Source: an uncultured Clostridia bacterium
GTDB lineage: Bacteria > Bacillota > Clostridia > Christensenellales > Aristaeellaceae
Direction of reading: 5' to 3'
NCBI GenBank assembly: GCA_934630975.1
Contig: CAKTXH010000071.1
Coordinates: 1 to 13,258, forward strand
Length of the DNA stretch: 13,258 nucleotides
Shown here: positions 13,183 to 13,258 of the stretch, piece by piece
Layout of the letters: each line of letters begins with the position of its first letter
Numbering within the stretch: the first letter of the stretch is position 1
Program-made: the position numbers and the translations under genes
Notes under the pieces: generated by a model
The model's database searches: none
Told to the model about the DNA's origin: nothing
Seen by the model: the letters and a program-made list of their open reading frames with translations, nothing else

Positions 13183-13258
13183 ATGGAAAACAAAGCCGCT
13201 CAGATGGACAAGGTGTATAACCCGCAGGCCATCGAAGGAGAGCTCTACAAGGAGTGGG
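13183..13258 (+). CDS. valS: Valyl-tRNA synthetase (N-terminal 25 residues, cut by window edge)
   Basis: The visible start reads MENKAAQMDKVYNPQAIEGE and continues LYKEW. KVYNPQAIE..LY..W matches the opening of ValS, in which (K)xYxPxxxE..(W/L)Yx.W comes first. ValS charges tRNA-Val with valine in the cytosol. The neighbouring LeuS/IleS families share this opening in looser form, but the upstream T-box has a Val (GTC) specifier and a TGGT discriminator match, which supports ValS. AAAGG (13170-13174) is 8 bases ahead of the ATG. The catalytic HIGH and KMSKS motifs lie outside the window. Confidence 0.85.
   Translation, partial: MENKAAQMDKVYNPQAIEGELYKEW

Overview
The window reads as a chromosomal segment of a GC-rich member of the Bacillota, most likely a gut-type Clostridia (inference). 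The supports are the gene order dprA-topA-trmFO-hslV-hslU, the folate-dependent tRNA methyltransferase TrmFO, a T-box leader ahead of valS, sigma-A type promoters with 17-bp spacers, and strong GGAGG ribosome binding sites. Most genes are strongly GC-biased, which opens long meaningless reading frames on the opposite strand.

Layout. Positions 1-272 (minus strand) hold the N-terminus of an aldo/keto reductase, diverging from comM (435-1982), a YifB/ComM AAA+ ATPase. After a terminator comes a secreted 847-residue protein (2135-4678) with its own promoters. It carries two copies of a ~155-residue domain and a right-handed beta-helix, and part of it is much more AT-rich than its neighbours. It sits between comM and dprA. 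Next are dprA (4865-6004), topA (6182-8302, TTG start, possible coupled upstream peptide), trmFO (8307-9635), hslV (9721-10254) and hslU (10256-11611). The xerC gene that lies between trmFO and hslV in Bacillus is absent.

Downstream of the hslU terminator lies a ~163-bp intergenic element of five back-to-back hairpins (11661-11823). Its two halves are inverted copies of one another with compensatory stem changes. It abuts the ribosome binding site of a Core-2/I-branching (GT14-like) glycosyltransferase (11838-12683). The window ends with a consensus promoter, a full T-box riboswitch (about 12733-12958) whose codon and discriminator match tRNA-Val, a 55-residue two-helix membrane protein (12988-13155), and the start of valS (13183-end).

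Functionally, most of the window is housekeeping: incoming DNA handling (ComM, DprA), chromosome supercoiling (TopA), tRNA T54 methylation (TrmFO), ATP-dependent proteolysis (HslVU) and valyl-tRNA supply (T-box-ValS). The accessory parts are the beta-helix protein, the multi-hairpin element, the glycosyltransferase and the T-box-controlled small membrane protein. No CRISPR array, tRNA, rRNA, transposase or complete mobile element is visible.
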